In this document: positions 44,212-52,782 of the stretch, in pieces
Position numbering within the stretch: position 1 is the first letter of the stretch
Layout: every line of letters begins with the position of its first letter
Assembly: GCA_900549415.1 (NCBI GenBank)
Contig: URNX01000001.1
Coordinates: 1 to 64,000, forward strand
Reading direction: 5' to 3'
Length of the DNA stretch: 64,000 bases
From: an uncultured bacterium
GTDB lineage: Bacteria; Verrucomicrobiota; Lentisphaeria; Victivallales; UBA1829
Translations under genes and position numbers: made by a program
The notes under the pieces: generated by a model
The model's input: only the letters and a program-made list of their open reading frames with translations
Told to the model about the DNA's origin: nothing
Databases searched by the model: none

Positions 44212-46329
44212 ATGAAAAAACTGTTGTATGCCGCACTTTCCGTGTCGGCGGCTCTCATGCTCGGCGCATGTGCTATGTTCGCCTCATGCCCGGAAGGGAA
44301 TGCGGAAAGTTTTGCCGTGAACAACGTTTACGGCAGCCACATGGTGCTTCAGCGCGAAAAGCCGATCCGCATCGTCGGAACCGCTCCCGCGGGAAAGAGC
44401 GTCAAGGTCACGCTCGCGGGGAAATCGGTCAATGCCGTCGCGAATGATCAGGGCGTATGGGAAGCGGTTCTGCCCGCAATGCGGGCCGGCGGTCCCTACA
44501 CGGTCGTCGTCACCGGCGCTCCGGGGACAACCCCCGTTTCGTTCGACGACGTGCTCGTCGGCGAAGTCTGGGTCTGCTCCGGTCAGTCCAACATGGAAAT
44601 GCCCGTCTGGGGCAACTCCAAATTCTTCCGGAGCAAAAACGGACTTGAAGAGGCGAAGAACGCCAACTTCCCGAACATCCGCCTGTTCAAAGTCGACCGC
44701 ACGGTTTCCCCCGGAGTCGAATGTTCCGCCATCAAAGGAACCGGCTGGCAGCTCTGCGCTCCCGAAACCGTTCAGCCCTTCAGCGCACTCGGATTCTATT
44801 TCGGACGCGAACTCAATCATGATCTCAATGTTCCGGTCGGTCTCATCGGCACGAACTGGGGCGGAACGCGCGTGGAGCCCTGGATCAGCAAAGCCGGTTA
44901 CAAGTCCGCTGAACGCGGCAGAGAACTCTCGCAGATCGCAGGTGTGGAAGATCCCAAGTTCATCCGCAACGAAAAGGCTCGCCTGAAAGCCCTGCGCGAC
45001 AAAGCCAACGCCGCTTTCAACGCCTGGTACAAGAACTTCTTCGGGCAATACGACGCACAGGTCAAAGCCGCAGCAGACTGGAAGAAACCCGATTTCGATG
45101 TCTCCGCCTGGACCGACGCCAAAGTTCCCGGACTCATTGATTCCAAGATCGACGGCGCCGTCTGGTTCCGCCGCGACGTTGAGATCCCCGAAGACTGGGC
45201 GGGCAAAGACCTGATTCTTTCGCTCGGCATCGTCGATGACTGCGACGAGACGTTCTTCAACGGCGAGAAAATCGGCGCAATCGGTCCCGACACTCCGAAT
45301 TACTGGAGTTTCAAACGCCGCTACAAAGTTCCCGGCAAACTTGTCAAAGCCGGCAAAAACACGCTCGCGGTCCGCGTAATCGACCTCTTCGCCGACGGCG
45401 GATTCACCTCGCCCGCAAAAGAGATTTTCCTCCAGAACGGCAATAAAGTCAACACCCGCATCGCGCTTGCCGGAGTCTGGAAGAGCAAAGTCGAATTTGC
45501 TGCGGATGTCAAGAAGGTCGGTCCCCGTCCGTCGGTTGAAATAGCGGTCTCCTCCTCCTCTCCGCAGTTCCCCGCAACACTCTACAATGCCATGATCGCC
45601 CCCTGGATTGTCTACCCGGTCCGCGGAGCCATCTGGTATCAGGGCGAATCCAATGCTGGAGGATGGGTTGATTACATGACCCTGTTCCCCCTGCTCATCA
45701 AGGACTGGCGCGCGAAATGGAACGATCCGGCAATGCCGTTCGTCTTCGTCCAGCTCGCCGCGTTCGAGCGTCACACTCCGGACAAGCCGCTCGCGGATGA
45801 CTTCTGGAAGAAACTCCAGCCTTCCGATCCCGCCTGGGCAAAACTCCGTGAAGTCCAGACCGCCACGCTCAATCTTCCCAACACGGGAATGGCGGTTGCA
45901 ATCGATATCGGCAACCATTCGGATATTCACCCGAACGACAAGCAGACGCTCGCCAAGCGCGTCGCCGCCGAAGCGGAACGTCTCGCCTACGGCCGCAAGG
46001 GCGTCACCGCGGGCCCGATGTATGAATCCATGAAGATCGAAGGAAACAAAATCCGTCTCGGCTTCACGAACGTCGGCAAAGGACTCGTCGCCAGAGGCGG
46101 CAAGAAACTCAACTGCTTCGCCATCGCCGGAAAAGACGGCAAGTTCGTCTGGGCGAATGCGCGCATCGAAGGGGCCGGCGTCCTGGTCTGGGCGGATTCC
46201 GTCAAAGAACCCGTCGCAGTCCGTTACGCATGGTCCGGCTATCCGGGCGAACCGAACTTCTACAATGAAGAAGGATTCCCCGCCTGTCCGTTCCGTACGG
46301 ATATGCCCGGCTATCTGCTGAAGAAATAA
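44212..46329 (+). CDS. Sialate O-acetylesterase (SASA family)
   Basis: A 705-aa lipoprotein (lipobox LGAC, Cys 20) that would sit on the outside or in the periplasm. It has an N-terminal beta domain, the catalytic block VWVCSGQSNMEMPVWG (nucleophile Ser 126), and a galactose-binding-like insert around WFRRDVEIPEDWAGKDL. The second half has GAIWYQGESNAG and SDIHPNDKQ, the catalytic Asp-His region. SASA enzymes remove acetyl groups from sialic acid or from plant glycans such as xylan. GAGG lies 8 nt before the ATG at 44212. It is monocistronic, with its own promoter and terminator. Confidence 0.92.
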   Translation: MKKLLYAALSVSAALMLGACAMFASCPEGNAESFAVNNVYGSHMVLQREKPIRIVGTAPAGKSVKVTLAGKSVNAVANDQGVWEAVLPAMRAGGPYTVVVTGAPGTTPVSFDDVLVGEVWVCSGQSNMEMPVWGNSKFFRSKNGLEEAKNANFPNIRLFKVDRTVSPGVECSAIKGTGWQLCAPETVQPFSALGFYFGRELNHDLNVPVGLIGTNWGGTRVEPWISKAGYKSAERGRELSQIAGVEDPKFIRNEKARLKALRDKANAAFNAWYKNFFGQYDAQVKAAADWKKPDFDVSAWTDAKVPGLIDSKIDGAVWFRRDVEIPEDWAGKDLILSLGIVDDCDETFFNGEKIGAIGPDTPNYWSFKRRYKVPGKLVKAGKNTLAVRVIDLFADGGFTSPAKEIFLQNGNKVNTRIALAGVWKSKVEFAADVKKVGPRPSVEIAVSSSSPQFPATLYNAMIAPWIVYPVRGAIWYQGESNAGGWVDYMTLFPLLIKDWRAKWNDPAMPFVFVQLAAFERHTPDKPLADDFWKKLQPSDPAWAKLREVQTATLNLPNTGMAVAIDIGNHSDIHPNDKQTLAKRVAAEAERLAYGRKGVTAGPMYESMKIEGNKIRLGFTNVGKGLVARGGKKLNCFAIAGKDGKFVWANARIEGAGVLVWADSVKEPVAVRYAWSGYPGEPNFYNEEGFPACPFRTDMPGYLLKK

Positions 46330-46355
46330 CTCTTCAGACTTGTTTTCTCCGCAGC

Positions 46356-46397
46356 CTCCGCTTCTGCGATTTTCAGAAGCGGAGGTTGATTTTTTTC
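46356..46397 (+). terminator. Intrinsic terminator after the esterase gene
   Basis: A perfect 12-bp stem (CCTCCGCTTCTG with CAGAAGCGGAGG), a 7-nt loop and a T7 run starting 4 nt later. Confidence 0.9.
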
Positions 46398-46440
46398 TCT
46401 TCCGTGTTATATTATGCGCCTGAAAACAGAGGGCTTTCCT

Positions 46441-47235
46441 ATGATAAAACTCGTCGCCGCCGATATGGACGGTACTCTGCTGAACAGCCGCAAACAGCTT
46501 CCCGCGGACACCTTCCGCATTCTGGATGAACTCTGGAAACGCGGCGTTGCATTTGTCGCCGCCAGCGGACGCCAATACTACAATCTTTACAACAGCTTCG
46601 CACCCGTCGCCGACCGGCTCTACTATTTCTCAGAGAACGGAGCAATCGTCTTTCATGGCGCAAAAAATCTCTATTGCAGCGAACTGCCGCACGATGCAAT
46701 CGAGCGCGTTCTGGCTCTCACCGCTCAGGTTCCCGGCGCGCACCCCGTCCTCTGCGGACTCGACAGCGCGTATCTTGCAGAAGACGACGAGGATTTCATC
46801 ACAAACACGGGTTACTATTACGCAAAGCTCCGCCATCTTTCCGATCTGCATGAAGCGATGAAACTGGACAAGATCTGCAAGATTGCCATCTACTCCCGCA
46901 GTGCGGAGCCGGCAGTTTATCCCGCGCTCAAGACTCTGGAACCGGAATTTGCGGTTGCGCTCTCCGGAAGCACCTGGGTTGACGTGATGAATCCGAATGT
47001 TTCCAAAGGCGCCGCACTCGCGGTTCTCTGCGCAAAACTCGGAATCACCGCCGAAGAGTGCATGGTGTTCGGCGATTACCTCAACGATCTCTCCATGCTC
47101 CGCGCATGCCCGAACAGCTACGCGATGAAAAACGCTCATCCCGCGCTGAAATCTTCCGCCGCCCACATCACGGACGAGGACAACGACCACGACGGCGTGC
47201 TGCGTGTTCTCCGCCGCGAATTCAATCTTATCTGA
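46441..47235 (+). CDS. Cof-type HAD-IIB phosphatase
   Basis: A 264-aa phosphatase of the HAD superfamily. Motif I is AADMDGTLL (Asp 8 and Asp 10), motif II lies in AASGRQY, and motif IV is MVFGDYLNDLSML, with the GAAL lysine region before it. The large cap is of type IIB, as in sugar-phosphate phosphatases such as YidA. The substrate cannot be told. GAGG lies 9 nt upstream of the ATG at 46441. The MATE gene follows 14 nt later, so they form a small operon. Confidence 0.9.
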   Translation: MIKLVAADMDGTLLNSRKQLPADTFRILDELWKRGVAFVAASGRQYYNLYNSFAPVADRLYYFSENGAIVFHGAKNLYCSELPHDAIERVLALTAQVPGAHPVLCGLDSAYLAEDDEDFITNTGYYYAKLRHLSDLHEAMKLDKICKIAIYSRSAEPAVYPALKTLEPEFAVALSGSTWVDVMNPNVSKGAALAVLCAKLGITAEECMVFGDYLNDLSMLRACPNSYAMKNAHPALKSSAAHITDEDNDHDGVLRVLRREFNLI

Positions 47236-47249
47236 AACGGAGGTTCCCC

Positions 47250-48617
47250 ATGGTTAAAGACATGACAACCGGAAGCCCGACCAGGCTGATTCTCTTTTTC
47301 ACGCTCCCGCTTCTGGTCGGCAACATCTTTCAGCAGCTTTACAACATGGCGGATACAATCATCGTCGGCCGCACGCTCGGCTACAAAGCGCTCGCCGCGG
47401 TCGGCGGCTCCTCCGGTTCAATTATGTTCCTCGTCTTCGGATTCTTCTTCGGGCTGACCTGCGGGCTCGCGGTCATCACCGCCCAGCGTTTCGGCGCGCA
47501 CGATGAGGACGGCGTCCGCCGCTCCGTCGCCGCCTCGCTGGTCATGTGCGCCGTCATCACCGCCGCGGTCACTCTGCTCTGTGTACTCGGCGCGCGCCCG
47601 GTGCTTGAGCTCATGCGCACGCCGGAAGATATCATCGACGAAACGTACAACTATCTGATCGTCATGTTCTGGGGAGGCTGGACCATTGTTTTCTACGGAA
47701 TGCTTTCGAGCATCATCCGCGCGCTCGGCGACAGCAGAACGCCGCTCTACTTTCTGATCATCTCCTCCATTGTCAATGTCGTTCTTGATTTCTATTTCAT
47801 TCTGAGTTTGAAAAGCGGTGTCGCGGGCGCGGCGTGGGCGACGGTGATCGCGCAGGGACTCTCCGGCGTCCTCTGTCTCGTCTACATGCTCCGCAAGTTC
47901 CCGATTCTGCGCCTGCGCCGCCACGACTGGATTTTCAATGCGCAGTTCTACTGGGATCATCTCCGCGTGGCGCTCCCGATGGCGTTCCAGTTCTCCGTAA
48001 CCGCAGTCGGAGTTCTCGTGCTCCAGACAGCGCTCAACGGCTTCGGCTCCGTTGCCGTCGCCGGATACACCGCAGCCGCGCGAATCGACCAGCTGGCGAT
48101 TCAGCCGCTCTTCTCATTCAGCATTGCAATGGCGACTTTCGCCGCGCAGAATTACGGAGCCGGCAACATTCCGCGCATCCGCGACGGCGTATACAAATGC
48201 TCCGCAATGGCGCTCGGATTCAGCGTTTTCGGAGGAGTGCCGCTGATTTTGTTCGCATCCCCCGTCACCGCCTGGTTCATCGGCGGATACGACGAGCAGG
48301 TCATACACTGTTCGCAAATCTATCTGAACACGAATGCAAGCTGTTATGTCATTCTCGCCATGCTCCTGATCTACCGCAACGTCCAGCAGGGAATGGGACA
48401 CTCCTTCATTCCGTTCATGGCGGGAGTTGTGGAACTGGTTCTCCGTGTGGTCGGAGCGTTCGGATTTGCCGTCTGGTTCGGCTACACAGGCGTCTGTCTC
48501 TCCAACCCCTTAGCCTGGATCGGCGCAACCGCAATTCTCGCATGGGATTACTGCCGCACAATGAAAAAGCTGCGCCGCGAATTCGCCGAAGGGCTCATCC
48601 GCCCGGTTCACAGCTGA
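47250..48617 (+). CDS. MATE family efflux transporter
   Basis: A 455-aa polytopic protein with 12 helices and the MATE pattern. It has TLPLLVGNIFQQLYNMADTI near the start, a second-half repeat, and a long central loop. MATE pumps export drugs or metabolites in exchange for Na+ or H+. The closest look is the DinF/NorM-like group common in anaerobes. GGAGG precedes the ATG at 47250; upstream codons in this frame belong to the HAD gene region in another frame. The substrate is unknown. Confidence 0.92.
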   Translation: MVKDMTTGSPTRLILFFTLPLLVGNIFQQLYNMADTIIVGRTLGYKALAAVGGSSGSIMFLVFGFFFGLTCGLAVITAQRFGAHDEDGVRRSVAASLVMCAVITAAVTLLCVLGARPVLELMRTPEDIIDETYNYLIVMFWGGWTIVFYGMLSSIIRALGDSRTPLYFLIISSIVNVVLDFYFILSLKSGVAGAAWATVIAQGLSGVLCLVYMLRKFPILRLRRHDWIFNAQFYWDHLRVALPMAFQFSVTAVGVLVLQTALNGFGSVAVAGYTAAARIDQLAIQPLFSFSIAMATFAAQNYGAGNIPRIRDGVYKCSAMALGFSVFGGVPLILFASPVTAWFIGGYDEQVIHCSQIYLNTNASCYVILAMLLIYRNVQQGMGHSFIPFMAGVVELVLRVVGAFGFAVWFGYTGVCLSNPLAWIGATAILAWDYCRTMKKLRREFAEGLIRPVHS

Positions 48618-48666
48618 GGGAAAATCAGGATTCCCTTCCCCCTGATATTTTTCCCAAGACTCTGTA

Positions 48667-48695
48667 TTGCAATTCCTTACATCACCGTGTATATT
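48667..48695 (+). promoter_or_regulatory. Promoter of the sigma-kinase operon, leaderless
   Basis: TTGCAA (48667-48672), a 17-bp spacer and TATATT (48690-48695). Eight bases separate the -10 box from the ATG at 48704, so transcription should start at or next to the start codon. Confidence 0.75.
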
Positions 48696-48703
48696 ACAGC
48701 ACT

Positions 48704-49291
48704 ATGAATTATCCACCGACACAGAAAACTTTGCTTGAACGCGTACAGAACGGCGACGAAATCTCCTGGGACGAATTTTACCGCCGCTACACTCCCGTCA
48801 TCCGCGCCGCCGGAAAAGGCGCGGGATTCAATGACGCCGAGTGCGGCGACCTCATCCAGACTGTCATGCTCAAGTTCTTCAGCAACGCCCGCACTTTCAC
48901 CTACCGCGAAGGCCAGGTCAAATTCCGCACCTGGTTCGCGAGAATCATACGCTCCAGCATCGTCGATCAGATCCGCGACGCCAGCAGACAGAAAAATCTT
49001 GATGCGGAAATCCCCGAACAGCCCGATCCCTTCGATCAAATTTTCCTCGAAGAATGGCGCAAAGCCGCCCTCGAAGAGGCGAAAGACGAACTCCGCAGCC
49101 GTGTCGATGAAAAGACCTGGCAGGCGTTCGAAATGTACGGACTCCAGAACCGCGACGCCAAACAGGTCGCGCTCATTCTCGGTGTGACGGTCAACCAGCT
49201 CTATGTTGCAAAAAACCGCTGCACCGCCATGCTGAAAAAAATCGTGAAACACCACAACGAAGCCGATCCGGAGGCACGAATTGAGCTATAA
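48704..49291 (+). CDS. ECF-type RNA polymerase sigma factor
   Basis: A 195-aa sigma-70 family factor. Region 2 (about residues 24-95) includes DLIQTVMLKFF and FRTWFARIIRSSIVDQIRD, and region 4 (about 125-180) ends AKQVALILGVTVNQLYVAKNR. No anti-sigma gene follows; a Ser/Thr kinase gene overlaps by 11 nt, a pairing known in several ECF groups where the kinase may control the factor. No ribosome binding site is seen, and the promoter points to a leaderless message. Confidence 0.88.
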   Translation: MNYPPTQKTLLERVQNGDEISWDEFYRRYTPVIRAAGKGAGFNDAECGDLIQTVMLKFFSNARTFTYREGQVKFRTWFARIIRSSIVDQIRDASRQKNLDAEIPEQPDPFDQIFLEEWRKAALEEAKDELRSRVDEKTWQAFEMYGLQNRDAKQVALILGVTVNQLYVAKNRCTAMLKKIVKHHNEADPEARIEL

Positions 49292-50774
49292 AGTCGGCGA
49301 CACACTCAGCACATACACTCTTCTCTGCGAATGCGGGCAAGGAGCATACGGTTCCGTTTTCCTCGCGGAAAACACCTTCACGAAACGCCGCGTCGCTCTC
49401 AAGATCGTCTATTCCCAGGGACGCTCCTGCGAACGGGAACTCAACGGTCTGATCCAGTATCAGACCGTCTGTCCGCGCACAAATCTGCTCCAGATCTACC
49501 ATGTTGAAAAGGGCGATGACTGCTTCTGGTACACCATGGACGCCGCCGACAATCTCTCCGCCGAAGAGGGCAAATACATCCCCGACACCCTCGCAAACCG
49601 CCTCCGAGAACAGCGGCGTCTCCCGACCGACGCCGTCCGCAAGATGGCGGATGAACTGATTGCAAATCTGGAAACGCTGCACCGCCGCGGACTCCTCCAC
49701 CGCGACCTCAAGCCCGACAATATCCTGTGGGTCGACGGTTCCGCGATTCTGGGCGACATCGGGCTCGTCACCGACACAACCAATGTCAGCCTTGCCGGCA
49801 CGCCCGGATTCCTCCCTCCCGAAGTTCTCGCCGGAATCCGCGAATACCACCAGGCGGACGACTACTATTCCCTCGGCAAAGTCATTTACTGCGCGCTGAC
49901 CGGAATGCCGGTCGAAAAATACCCCGCCTACCCCGCCTCGCTCACTCTCTGCGGCGGCGCGGATATGATCCGGCTCTACAACAATCTCTGCTCCGGCGCT
50001 GTCCCGGAAACAGCATTCCAGCCCCAGCCCCCGCGCAGAAAGACCAAATGGCTCATCGCCGCGGCTCTCATTCAGCTTCTTCTCACAGCCGCACTCTTCG
50101 CCGGAGTCTTCTTCCTCAGGAAATCCGTTCCGCAGCAGATTCCGGAACAACCCGTTCAGCAAAAGATTCAGCAACAACCCGTTCAGCAGAAGGTTCAGCA
50201 ACAGAAGGTTCCGGAGCAGCCCGTTCAACAGGAGGTTCCGGAACAGCCCGTTCAGCAGGCGAAGAAAAAGCGCACTCCGCGATTCAAAACCAAAGAGGAA
50301 TATAAAAAGCAGTTTGCCCTGCTGAATACCACATACCAGCATTCGGAAGAATTCCAAAAACTCCTTCCGACCCTCCGGGAAAAATATAACGAACTCATGG
50401 CCTTGCAAATGGATAACATGGGCAAAGCCCTTCAATCATCGGTGTCGCCGGCTGAAATTGCCGAAGCACAGGCATATATCCTGCAGCATCCTGAAGATGT
50501 TTACAGCATTCTTCCTCCGGAACAGTATGTTCAATCGAAACGCAGAGACGCGGCAGCAAAGGAGTTCGAGCGGGAATACGCCAATGACCCGGTCTGGCTT
50601 TATTTCGAACTGCGCAACGAACTTATACGCACCATCGGGAGCACGGTTCCGATGTTCAACATAAAATATATCCACCGCGACCCGGCGTGGGACGACGCCT
50701 ACGACAAAGTGAAGGGACTTTATCAGAAACTTCTTGCGCTGGAACCTGTTTTAATAAAAAAATATCAGAAATAA
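49281..50774 (+). CDS. Membrane-anchored Ser/Thr protein kinase
   Basis: A 497-aa Hanks-type kinase. GQGAYGSV glycine loop, VALKIV (ATP Lys), HRDLKPDN (catalytic Asp 142), DIG in place of DFG, and GTPGFLPPEV in the activation segment. One transmembrane helix starts at Trp 257. It is followed by a Gln/Pro/Val repeat (PEQPVQQ and variants, to about residue 325) and an unassigned helical C-terminal domain to 497, outside the membrane. The start is TTG at 49281 with GGAGG 6 nt upstream, inside the sigma gene. It likely senses an envelope signal and phosphorylates the sigma factor, which is inference. Confidence 0.9.
   Translation: MSYKVGDTLSTYTLLCECGQGAYGSVFLAENTFTKRRVALKIVYSQGRSCERELNGLIQYQTVCPRTNLLQIYHVEKGDDCFWYTMDAADNLSAEEGKYIPDTLANRLREQRRLPTDAVRKMADELIANLETLHRRGLLHRDLKPDNILWVDGSAILGDIGLVTDTTNVSLAGTPGFLPPEVLAGIREYHQADDYYSLGKVIYCALTGMPVEKYPAYPASLTLCGGADMIRLYNNLCSGAVPETAFQPQPPRRKTKWLIAAALIQLLLTAALFAGVFFLRKSVPQQIPEQPVQQKIQQQPVQQKVQQQKVPEQPVQQEVPEQPVQQAKKKRTPRFKTKEEYKKQFALLNTTYQHSEEFQKLLPTLREKYNELMALQMDNMGKALQSSVSPAEIAEAQAYILQHPEDVYSILPPEQYVQSKRRDAAAKEFEREYANDPVWLYFELRNELIRTIGSTVPMFNIKYIHRDPAWDDAYDKVKGLYQKLLALEPVLIKKYQK
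50131..50259 (+). repeat. Coding repeat (Pro-Val-Gln-Gln)
   Basis: Imperfect tandem units of 12-18 bp encoding PVQQ-, KIQQ- and PEQ-type blocks within the kinase, just outside the membrane helix. It probably forms a flexible wall-spanning linker and may vary in length between strains. Confidence 0.75.
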
Positions 50775-51300
50775 TTTTTGCTTTCTGTAAGAGTTCTCCG
50801 TCTGCTCCGTTTAATAGCTCGGTTCGATTCTCTGAGGGGAAACGGAACAGCTGTTTGAAAAAAGATGAGTTTTTGTAAAATGCCGGAAAATTGGGAATAG
50901 CCCCTCCATCCGGGGACCGTCAGGATTTCACTTTCCGGAATCGCAATTTTTTGCCCAGGAAGAGATAGATGAATTGTCGTTCATCCAGTCATTCATGCGA
51001 TTCTGAAGGGGAGACGGAAAGCCAGAAGTCTTGCGGTCCCCGGTTGTTTTCTGAAAATTTTTCGATTCAAGTTTACTTTTTCCTTTTTCCTGCTATCATT
51101 CACAAAACTTCATCCGTTCAGACATCCGGAAGCCGCTGGAACAGCTCCGGAAAAGCAAAACGGAAAAGAAGACAAAGATTTTCCCGGACGGCAAACTCCG
51201 TTTGCACCGTTCAATTCAGATTCAGATATCTGAAGAGGAAATTCCTTTGAGCTGATTGAAAAGTACGCCGATAGATTCTGTTTTTTGCAGACATTTTACG
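50775..51300. other. Gene-free region with two related hairpins
   Basis: No convincing gene. Hairpin 1 (50802-50850) pairs CTG-TCCGTTT with AAACGGA-CAG. Hairpin 2 (50910-51043) pairs CCGGGGACCG with CGGTCCCCGG, CTTTCCG with CGGAAAG, GAATCGCA with TGCGATTC and ATGAAT with ATTCAT. Both carry CGATTCT..GA.GGGGA.ACGGAA near their 3' side, as if copied from one another. No clear promoter or T run is attached. Confidence 0.5.
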
Positions 51301-51308
51301 ATTTTCAT

Positions 51309-51337
51309 TTGAAAATGCCGGCCATGAATGCTATTGT
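51309..51337 (+). promoter_or_regulatory. Promoter of ncRNA copy B
   Basis: TTGAAA (51309-51314), a 17-bp spacer and an extended TGC-TATTGT -10 box (51332-51337), matching the promoter of copy A in hexamers, spacing and flanks. Confidence 0.8.
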
Positions 51338-51344
51338 ATATAGA

Positions 51345-51572
51345 GAAAACCTGATAACATCAGAAGGGAAGATCGACATAAACAATAGCATAAGCTGACA
51401 TTTTTATTTGAAGATTGTATATCTTCAAGCGGGACATGTAAAGAAAACGCCAATTCAAAACATAACTCCTGCAAGCTTGATGATACTCCCCTGTCGCAAG
51501 GGGTGCAGTATGTCTGCTTGGACGAATATACCGGCGTGCTTCTTTACAGAAAAAAAGAAGTACGCCCTTTTT
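51345..51572 (+). ncRNA. Structured ncRNA, copy B (new family?)
   Basis: A predicted transcript of about 228 nt, paralogous to the one at 26765. Helices: CTGAT/ATCAG (51351-51363), GAAGAT/ATCTTC (51410-51426), and the rod TGTAAAGA/TCTTTACA (51437-51444 with 51541-51548) with ACGCC/GGCGT (51447-51451 with 51533-51537). Inside lies an upper arm of CAAGC/GCTTG, GAT/GTC, TACT/AGTA and CCCCT/AGGGG. The arm sequence differs from copy A while pairing is kept. The terminator GGCGTGCTTCTTT/AAAGAAGTACGCC (51533-51566) is 13 bp with one G-T pair, then T5, and competes with the rod's base. No open frame is conserved. Confidence 0.8.
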
Positions 51573-52017
51573 ATTGCCGTGACCGGACGTCACCGAATAA
51601 ACCGGGCAAAACTGAAGGACACGGAAAATGATGAATGAAAATCTGATTGCTGAAGAACTCCGCAACTGCGGACCATGCACTCTTCCGTCGTTCTCTTATT
51701 CCCTGCGCAATGCCACTCGCTGTTGTATTCATCCGGATTCGGGCGACTCCAATCGCCGGGAGCCGCAGTCTGTTCACCGGAATGCCGGACTGCGGTTCCC
51801 GGATTTTTCTCTTCCGTATGACACATCGGTGACATACATAAAAACATACAACAGAGCAATAAGAGGAGGCAGCAGCGTCAGCAGTCAGCACATTCATTTT
51901 CATCAACCGGACGGATTTTTTCCGTTCCCCCCGTCCAAACCGAAAAGACAACAATCTTTTCCGGAATCCAATCAACCCAACAAAAACTCGGATTCAGGAA
52001 AAACAGAAAGGTATCAA
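51573..52017. other. Intergenic, nothing recognised
   Basis: About 445 bp between ncRNA copy B and the first gene of the envelope cluster. A frame runs through it into the lipoprotein gene at 52018, but the predicted peptide is low in coding character and the lipoprotein signal begins at 52018. No clear promoter for the cluster could be picked. Confidence 0.4.
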
Positions 52018-52710
52018 ATGAAAAAGATCGCTTATCTCGGAATGCTCGCAGTGGCTGGAATGCTCTTTGCTGGATGCGCAAGCAGCGGAACCAACGGTGA
52101 AGTTGCTGAAAAATACAAACAGTTCCAGGAAGCTGTCGCCCAGCGTCCCCCGGCGTACGTTCCCTGCGGCGAACCAGCCCTCGATGATGTCGGCAAGCTC
52201 TCCGCACAGGTCTACGGATCTCTCATCAAGTATCTCGACGAGTATGTCAAAGCCACCGAGAACAACCGTTACTACATCGGTTTCACCAACGATGTGAACG
52301 AAGTCGCCAAAGAAAAGAAAATCTCCGCTCCCGAAGCTATGGCTCAGGTCTGGGCGGACTATCAGAAACTCGATGAAGGCAAACCCGCCGAAGAACAGGT
52401 CTGCCCGAAGGTCTCCGAAGGCTTCCATGCCGTTGAAGCTCTCAAACCGGAAAACAAACTCAAAGAACTCCTCCCGATCGCTGCACAGGCTGCAAAAGTC
52501 GCTCTCCAGGCAAAAGAGGTCGCGGATACTGTCACAAAGACCTACAGCTCCATCAACTTCGGCGATGTCGAAGGCATGAAGAAGAAAGCTCTTGTCACCG
52601 CTACCCTGGCAAAAGTCACCGAACAGGCGGCATTCAACACCTGCGCGCTCGACTTCCTTCAGGATCAGTTCAAACGCAATCAGGAAATGAAACAGTACAT
52701 GCAGAAGTAA
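52018..52710 (+). CDS. Lipoprotein of the envelope cluster, unassigned
   Basis: A 230-aa lipoprotein (lipobox LFAGC, Cys 20). The mature protein is largely helical and rich in Lys, Glu and Ala, with no family I recognise. The ATG at 52018 follows an AAAGG site. It opens an eight-gene run of secreted or membrane proteins up to 58840. Gaps to the next gene are 72 bp. A structural or partner role in the periplasm or outer membrane is inferred only from its signal. Confidence 0.75.
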   Translation: MKKIAYLGMLAVAGMLFAGCASSGTNGEVAEKYKQFQEAVAQRPPAYVPCGEPALDDVGKLSAQVYGSLIKYLDEYVKATENNRYYIGFTNDVNEVAKEKKISAPEAMAQVWADYQKLDEGKPAEEQVCPKVSEGFHAVEALKPENKLKELLPIAAQAAKVALQAKEVADTVTKTYSSINFGDVEGMKKKALVTATLAKVTEQAAFNTCALDFLQDQFKRNQEMKQYMQK

Positions 52711-52782
52711 TTTCCGCATGAAGCGAGACGGAGCACAAATACTCCGTCCCGCTCCTGAAAATTATCCTCAAAAGGCACAAAT

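Noticed and set aside
44284..46575. A 763-codon open frame on the minus strand
   Set aside because: It is antisense to the clearly conserved sialate O-acetylesterase gene and comes from the codon bias of that gene. It has no ribosome binding site or recognisable domain.
50969..51250. A 93-codon open frame in the gene-free region
   Set aside because: It runs across a hairpin and is rich in Ser, Arg and Lys without a recognisable domain or ribosome binding site.
51628..52017. A 130-codon N-terminal extension of the lipoprotein at 52018
   Set aside because: The lipoprotein signal and the AAAGG site fix the start at 52018. The extension is not protein-like and would hide the signal peptide.
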